A DNA stretch of 64,000 nt. It comes from Phycicoccus duodecadis. GTDB lineage: Bacteria > Actinomycetota > Actinomycetes > Actinomycetales > Dermatophilaceae. The position numbers were made by a program, and so were the translations under genes. The notes beneath the pieces were generated by a model. The model saw nothing but the letters and a program-made list of their open reading frames with translations. It did no database searches and had not been told where the DNA came from. The DNA lies in assembly GCF_002846495.1 (NCBI RefSeq), contig NZ_PJNE01000001.1, positions 1 to 64,000 of the forward strand, given 5' to 3'. This document shows, one piece after another, positions 60,132 through 64,000 of this stretch (the stretch's first letter is position 1; each line of letters begins with the position of its first letter).

Positions 60132-60454
60132 CCCAGACCAGCACCCCCAGCAACGTCGCGGACCTCGAGGAGGCCCTGCGCGACGTCGTCGACCCCGAGC
60201 TCGGGATCAACGTCGTCGACCTCGGCCTCGTCTACGGCATCACCGTCGACCCGCAGAACCACGCCGTCATCGACATGACGCTCACCTCGGCGGCCTGCCC
60301 GCTCACCGACGTCATCGAGGACCAGGTGCAGCAGAGCCTCGAGGGCCTGGTCACCGGCCACCGCATCAACTGGGTGTGGATGCCGCCGTGGGGCCCCGAC
60401 AAGATCACCGACGACGGCCGCGAGCAGCTGCGCGCCCTCGGCTTCAACATCTGA
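60128..60454 (+). CDS. sufT: SufT family (DUF59/MIP18) Fe-S maturation factor
   Basis: A 108-residue DUF59 protein helping Fe-S cluster maturation or carriage. Motifs are VVDPELGINVVDLGLVYGI and TLTSAACPLTDVIEDQV, with C57 as the conserved cysteine. WVWMPPWGPDKITDDGREQL closes the fold. Its place at the end of suf is conserved in Gram-positives. Confidence 0.94.
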   Translation: MTQTSTPSNVADLEEALRDVVDPELGINVVDLGLVYGITVDPQNHAVIDMTLTSAACPLTDVIEDQVQQSLEGLVTGHRINWVWMPPWGPDKITDDGREQLRALGFNI

Positions 60455-60469
60455 GCCGCGCCCCTTCCT

Positions 60470-60991
60470 GTGAGCACGCGCGTCGTGGAGGTCGGCCCCG
60501 ACCGCTACGACCGCTGGCGTGAGCGCTTCGACGCCAACAACGAAGGCGGCCCTCAGCGGGTCGTCGGGGTCACGCGTTTCCCGCACGACCCGCTGGCCCT
60601 CCTGCTGGTGCGCCGCGGCGGCTACGCGGTCGGCACGGCGACCGGGAGCGGGCTGACCACGCACAAGAGCGGCACCCGCTACGTGCAGTCGCGCACCGCG
60701 GCCGGCGGCTGGTCGCAGCAGCGGTTCGCGCGGCGCCGGGGCAACCAGGCCGACGAGCTGGTCGGGGCCGTCACCGAGCACGCCGTGCGGCTGCTGCGGG
60801 GGAGCGGGGCGCGGGGGCTGGTGCTCGGGGGCGACCGCACCCTGGCCGAGGCCGTGCTCGACGACGACCGGCTGGCGGGGCTGCGCGACCTGCCGCGCCG
60901 CGAGCTCTACGACCTGCCCGACCCTCGGCTGGCCGTGCTCGAGCAGGCCCTGGCGCGGGCCCGGGCCGTACGGGTGACCATCGAGGAGTGA
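60470..60991 (+). CDS. acVLRF1-type peptidyl-tRNA hydrolase (Vms1/eRF1-like)
   Basis: A 173-residue protein matching the actinobacterial Vms1-like release factor 1 family. The decisive segment is GGWSQQRFARRRGNQADE, where the Gln in the loop replaces the GGQ catalytic element of release factors. Eukaryotic Vms1/ANKZF1 frees nascent chains stuck on tRNA in 60S subunits, so a ribosome-rescue role is likely by homology. The GTG lies 15 bases after sufT, so it may be co-transcribed with suf. No -10 hexamer is placed for a leaderless start. Confidence 0.8.
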   Translation: MSTRVVEVGPDRYDRWRERFDANNEGGPQRVVGVTRFPHDPLALLLVRRGGYAVGTATGSGLTTHKSGTRYVQSRTAAGGWSQQRFARRRGNQADELVGAVTEHAVRLLRGSGARGLVLGGDRTLAEAVLDDDRLAGLRDLPRRELYDLPDPRLAVLEQALARARAVRVTIEE

Positions 60992-60998
60992 GGCCGGC

Positions 60999-61559
60999 TC
61001 AGAGGAACTGGGCCGGGTCGAACTCGTCGATCGGGATGATGCGCACCCGGGGGAGCCGCTCGTTGAAGGCCGCCACGTCGTACTCGAGGTCGAACGTCTC
61101 GAGCCCGCGCTCGACCAGCGGGGCGAAGAGGTGGTTGCGGAACTCGGTGAAGCCCGCGACCCCGACCCGGCGCCCGTCGAGCAGGGCCTCGACCTCGCCG
61201 ACGAAGTCGCCGTCGTTGCTGACCAGCAGGGCGTCGGCGTCACGGTCCTTCAGCGCGGTGAGGGTGCGCTGGATGGCGATGTCGACGACCTTCTCGCCGG
61301 GCCCGCCCGACAGCGGCACCGGCCGGTAGCCGATCGCCAGCAGGGCCTGCACGAAGGTCATCGGCAGCTCGCTGTTGGCGGCCAGGAAGAACAGGCCGAC
61401 CGCGGGCTGCCCCCAGCGGTCCTGCGCGAACTGGAGCAGGCGCTCCCAGCGCGGGCGCTCCTCGGGGCGGGGCCGGCGGCCGAGGATGGACGTGCCCAGC
61501 GTGGCGTCGATGTTCTCGCCGTCGACGAGGACGTAGGTGGAGCGCGGGGCGTCGGCCAT
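60999..61559 (-). CDS. NYN domain (PIN-like) protein
   Basis: A 186-residue protein of the NYN/LabA-like family. The metal-binding acidic residues are in YVLVDGENIDATLG, VVDIAIQRTLTALKDRDADA and LLVSNDGDFVGEVEALLDGR. The C-terminal DLEYDVAAFNERLPRVRI is typical of actinobacterial members. The fold suggests RNase activity, but no target is known. TACGCT lies 6 bases before the ATG. The stop is 7 bases from that of the release-factor gene. Confidence 0.85.
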   Translation of the reverse strand: MADAPRSTYVLVDGENIDATLGTSILGRRPRPEERPRWERLLQFAQDRWGQPAVGLFFLAANSELPMTFVQALLAIGYRPVPLSGGPGEKVVDIAIQRTLTALKDRDADALLVSNDGDFVGEVEALLDGRRVGVAGFTEFRNHLFAPLVERGLETFDLEYDVAAFNERLPRVRIIPIDEFDPAQFL

Positions 61560-61565
61560 GGCTGC

Positions 61566-61571
61566 AGCGTA
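61566..61571 (-). promoter_or_regulatory. -10 element TACGCT of the NYN gene, leaderless
   Basis: On the minus strand TACGCT lies 6 bases before the ATG at 61559. Confidence 0.5.
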
Positions 61572-61594
61572 CGACCCGGTGGCTGCCGACGCGC

Positions 61595-61993
61595 TCAGCC
61601 GCGAGGGGTGATGCGCAGGATGACGCGGTCGGTGTGCCCGCGCCGCATCACCCGCTCGATGCCCATGACGAGGCGGAACTGGAGCTTGTACTTCGCGGCC
61701 AGGATGCGGTGGGCGTGCGCCTCGGTCTCGGCCGACTCCTCGACCACGGCGCGGCCCAGGACGACGGGCGCGCCCTCGGGGACGGTGCCGCGGCGCGAGC
61801 ACGGGCGCAGCTCGACCTCGGGGTTGTGCCGCAGCCGCTTGACCTTGCCGCTACCGGTGGGGGTGGTGACGACCAGCGACCCGTCGCCGGAGTGGGCGAC
61901 CCAGACCGGCGTCGCCACCGGGATGCCGTTGCGGCGGAAGGTGGTCAGCGACACGAAGTCCTCGTCGCCGACCCGGGTCCAGGTGTCGTCCAT
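61595..61993 (-). CDS. PPOX-class F420-dependent enzyme, small form
   Basis: A 132-residue split-barrel protein. The run FVSLTTFRRNGIPVATPVWV, then LVVTTPTGSGKVKRLRHNPE and VELRPCSRRGTVPEGAPVVL, matches Rv1155/Rv2074-like PPOX-class F420 proteins, with SGKVKRLRHNP as the phosphate-binding part. It is a second, distinct family member besides 9879-10349. The true substrate is unknown. The ATG is set by CAGAGT 6 bases upstream. Confidence 0.82.
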   Translation of the reverse strand: MDDTWTRVGDEDFVSLTTFRRNGIPVATPVWVAHSGDGSLVVTTPTGSGKVKRLRHNPEVELRPCSRRGTVPEGAPVVLGRAVVEESAETEAHAHRILAAKYKLQFRLVMGIERVMRRGHTDRVILRITPRG

Positions 61994-61999
61994 GGGCCC

Positions 62000-62005
62000 A
62001 CTCTG
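62000..62005 (-). promoter_or_regulatory. -10 element CAGAGT of the second PPOX gene, leaderless
   Basis: On the minus strand CAGAGT lies 6 bases before the ATG at 61993. Confidence 0.45.
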
Positions 62006-62128
62006 TCACCCCTGGCGGCGGGCGACGGCCACGACGGTCCCGCCGGGGTCGGTCAGGACCGGAGAAGCGAGGCGAGCCGCAGCGCGGCACCATGGGACGG
62101 GAACGCACCGACGACCGGGAGGACGACC

Positions 62129-62581
62129 GTGAGCCCCACGAAGAAGAGGACCAGCACCCGCAGCAGCGAGGTGCTGAGCGACGCCGAGAAGGCCGCCATG
62201 AAGGAGACCGTGGCCGAGCGGCGCGCGCGGGCCAAGGGCGCCAAGGCTGAGGACGACGTCGCGGCCGTGCTGGCCGCCATCGCGAAGATGGCCGACGACG
62301 ACCGTGCCCTGTGCGCCCGCCTGCACGAGGTCATCACCGGCGCCGCACCCGACCTCGCGCCGCGCACCTGGTACGGCATGCCTGCCTACGCCAAGGACGG
62401 CAAGGTGCTGCTGGCCGTGAAGAACTCCGGCAAGTTCGGGATGCGCTACACGAGCCTGGAGTTCCAGGACGTCGCGCGGCTCGACGACGGCTCGATGTGG
62501 CCGGTGTCGTGGGCGGTGCAGGAGCTCACCACGGCCGGCGAGAAGCAGGTCGCCGACCTCGTGCGGCGCGCCGTGGGCTGA
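62129..62581 (+). CDS. DUF1801 (iron chaperone/YdhG-like) domain protein
   Basis: A 150-residue protein. The N-terminus is basic and helical (LSDAEKAAMKETVAERRARA). The domain shows VLAAIAKMADDDRALCARLH, APRTWYGMPAYAKDGKVLLA and GMRYTSLEFQDVARLDDGSM, a DUF1801/YdhG layout. That superfamily includes the frataxin-like Fra of Bacillus, hence the frequent iron-chaperone label, which is not proven here. GGGAGGA (62117-62123) lies 5 bases before the GTG. It converges on the peptidase gene. Confidence 0.75.
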   Translation: MSPTKKRTSTRSSEVLSDAEKAAMKETVAERRARAKGAKAEDDVAAVLAAIAKMADDDRALCARLHEVITGAAPDLAPRTWYGMPAYAKDGKVLLAVKNSGKFGMRYTSLEFQDVARLDDGSMWPVSWAVQELTTAGEKQVADLVRRAVG

Positions 62582-62593
62582 CCGCCCGCGCGA

Positions 62594-63508
62594 TCAGCTC
62601 TCGACGGAGGGCACCGAGAAGGTGTCGCAGCGGTTGAGGTCGCCGCTCTTGTACCCGGTGAGGAACCAGGTCTGGCGGGACTTCGACGAGCCGTGCGTCC
62701 ACGACTCGGGCGTGACCCGGCCGGTGGCGGCCTTCTGGATGGTGTCGTCTCCGACCGCCGCCGCCGCCGACAGGGCCGACTGGATGTCGGTGTCGGTCAG
62801 CGGCTTGAGGAACGGTGTGCCGCCGGCGTCGGGGACGGTGGAGGCGTGCTGCGCCCAGACCCCGGCGAGGCAGTCGGCCATCAGCTCGGTGCGCACCGAG
62901 CCCGACTCCGCGCCCTGCGGGTCCTGCTGGGCCCTGTTGAGCAGCCCCAGCTGGTCCTGCAGCGCGTGGCCGTACTCGTGGGCCACGACGTACTCCTGGG
63001 CCAGCGCGCCGTCGTCGGCCCCGAAGCGCGAGGTCAACAGGTCGAAGAAGCTGGCGTCGATGTAGACCTTCTTGTCGAGGGGGCAGTAGAACGGGCCGAC
63101 CTCGTTGCTGGCCGTGCCGCAGGCCGACTGCGTCTGCCCGCTGTAGAGCACCGTCCGGGTCTCCTGCCACTGGTACTTCGAGCTCTTGAGCTCACCGGCC
63201 CAGAAGGCCTGCACCGAGTTGACGGTGCCGACCACGCGGCACTCGACGCGGGCGTTGGCGTCGGCGCCGGTCCTGCAGTCGGAGAACGCGGAGGAGTCGG
63301 TCGAGCCGCCGGCCTGCACCTGACCGGGATCCGACGTGCCGCCCCCGGTGGGGATGGACGAGGGGTCGATGCCGAACACCAGGAGCAGGATGGTGATGAT
63401 GATGCCGCCGAGGCCGCCGCCCACGACCAGGCCACCGGGCGCGCCTCCACCGCCGCCACCCCCGCTGACCTGCGAGGTGTCGAGACGCGCGTTCTCGTTG
63501 AAGCTCAT
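62594..63508 (-). CDS. YpfJ-type neutral zinc metallopeptidase
   Basis: A 304-residue membrane-anchored protein of the Zn_peptidase (PF04228) family. A Gly-rich cytoplasmic start is followed by one membrane helix (GLGGIIITILLLVFGI) and an extracytoplasmic domain. The zincin site is VVAHEYGHALQDQ, with a third ligand probably in ELMADCLAGVWA. FYCPLDKKVYIDASFFDLL is the family signature before it. Paired cysteines suggest disulfides outside. GGAGG precedes the ATG. The substrate is unknown. Confidence 0.88.
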   Translation of the reverse strand: MSFNENARLDTSQVSGGGGGGGAPGGLVVGGGLGGIIITILLLVFGIDPSSIPTGGGTSDPGQVQAGGSTDSSAFSDCRTGADANARVECRVVGTVNSVQAFWAGELKSSKYQWQETRTVLYSGQTQSACGTASNEVGPFYCPLDKKVYIDASFFDLLTSRFGADDGALAQEYVVAHEYGHALQDQLGLLNRAQQDPQGAESGSVRTELMADCLAGVWAQHASTVPDAGGTPFLKPLTDTDIQSALSAAAAVGDDTIQKAATGRVTPESWTHGSSKSRQTWFLTGYKSGDLNRCDTFSVPSVES

Positions 63509-63554
63509 CGGGGGCCTCCGTCGTCACCGTGCCGGAGTCGTCCCCGGCCCGCCT

Positions 63555-63561
63555 TAGACTA
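63555..63561. promoter_or_regulatory. Overlapping divergent -10 elements, peptidase and ABC-F genes
   Basis: TAGACT (63555-63560, plus) predicts a start near 63567 for the ABC-F gene. TAGTCT (63561-63556, minus) predicts a start near 63549 for the peptidase. They share five bases. Both genes then have leaders with a visible RBS. Confidence 0.5.
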
Positions 63562-63634
63562 GGGGTGACCACGCGCTGCTGGGCACCACCGTCGCTCCCG
63601 TCCGCGCGCGTCGCCCCCGACCGAAGGACCTCTT

Positions 63635-64000
63635 GTGATCACCGCTGCCGCCGTCGAGCTGCGAGCGGGCTCCCGCCTGCTCCTCGACGGTGCCACCTTC
63701 CGGGTCGCACCGGGCGACCGCATCGGCCTCGTCGGCCGCAACGGCGCCGGCAAGACCACGCTCACCAAGACCCTCGCGGGGGTCACCCAGCCGGCCGCGG
63801 GCACCGTCACCCGCTCCGGCGAGGTGGGCTACCTGCCCCAGGACCCGCGCACCGGCGACCTGCACATGACGGCGCGCGACCGCGTGCTGTCGGCTCGCGG
63901 CCTCGACACCATCGTGCGCGACCTGCGCGCGGCCGAGCACTCGATGGCCGTCGAGACCGGCGAGAAGCAGGAGCGGGCGATGCGCCGCTACGGCCGCCTC
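63635..64000 (+). CDS. ABC-F family ATPase, N-terminal part
   Basis: The first 122 residues of a soluble twin-ATPase ABC-F protein, cut by the window end. It starts MITAAAVELRAGSRLLLDGA, has Walker A GRNGAGKT (residues 34-41) and the Q-loop region GEVGYLPQDPRTGDLHMTAR. The family binds the ribosomal E site to rescue stalled translation or protect from antibiotics. Without the linker it cannot be assigned to EttA, Uup or a resistance type. GAAGGA (63623-63628) supports the GTG. Confidence 0.88.
   Translation, partial: MITAAAVELRAGSRLLLDGATFRVAPGDRIGLVGRNGAGKTTLTKTLAGVTQPAAGTVTRSGEVGYLPQDPRTGDLHMTARDRVLSARGLDTIVRDLRAAEHSMAVETGEKQERAMRRYGRL

Overview
The window is chromosomal core DNA of a high-GC (by eye above 70 percent) actinobacterium, most likely Micrococcales and perhaps Intrasporangiaceae. 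The phylum call rests on marker genes: rbpA, whiA, opcA, a coaE-UPF0157 fusion, an acVLRF1-type release factor, a mycothiol-dependent maleylpyruvate isomerase family member, two F420/PPOX-type flavin-fold proteins and a SufR-led SUF operon. The family-level placement is inference from gene order. I see no tRNA, rRNA, CRISPR array, insertion sequence, prophage or plasmid gene. Genes are packed tightly, many start codons overlap the previous stop (ATGA or GTGA), and no gene-free stretch exceeds 300 bases.

Layout. 1-5304: end of a divergent gene, polA (with four apparent indels), a methyltransferase and rpsA. 5408-9855: a four-gene carbohydrate ABC importer. 9867-14837: a PPOX protein, coaE, uvrB and a TerC-type membrane protein. 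14841-18942 (minus): an EamA transporter, an MBL hydrolase paired with a mycothiol-enzyme homologue, and a GH15 hydrolase. 19009-22958: uvrA and an SCO6745-type protein. 23004-28632 (minus): a complete branched-chain amino acid (Liv) ABC importer. 28870-30664: a Rieske lipoprotein and a lone AbiEi/DUF559 gene bracketed by 25-bp repeats. 30710-39422: uvrC-rapZ-yvcK-whiA, then gap-pgk-tpiA-secG-rbpA. 39501-48521 (minus): tkt-tal-pgi-zwf-opcA-pgl plus a small hypothetical gene. 48704-53876: heme A synthesis (ctaB, ctaA), an ABC-2 exporter, and psd-pssA. 53931-60991: sufR-B-D-Rieske-C-S-U-T and acVLRF1. 60999-64000: an NYN protein, a second PPOX protein, a DUF1801 protein, a zinc peptidase and the start of an ABC-F gene.

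How it fits together. All three UvrABC nucleotide-excision genes lie within 21 kb. Lower glycolysis (gap-pgk-tpiA) faces an upper sugar-phosphate block (pgi, zwf-opcA-pgl, tal, tkt), so most of central carbon flux is encoded in 13 kb, next to the carbon and cell-wall regulators rapZ and yvcK. Heme A synthesis, phospholipid synthesis and Fe-S assembly are adjacent and all serve membrane respiration.

The strongest genome-style signal is regulatory. Twenty start codons sit 6 or 7 bases after a YANNNT -10 hexamer, which predicts leaderless mRNAs. In four divergent regions the two -10 elements overlap on the same bases. The main candidates for a second look are the polA indels, this promoter grammar, the repeat-bracketed AbiEi/DUF559 gene, and the tandem hairpins inside the zwf-opcA gap. 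I did not find a clearly new multi-gene system.
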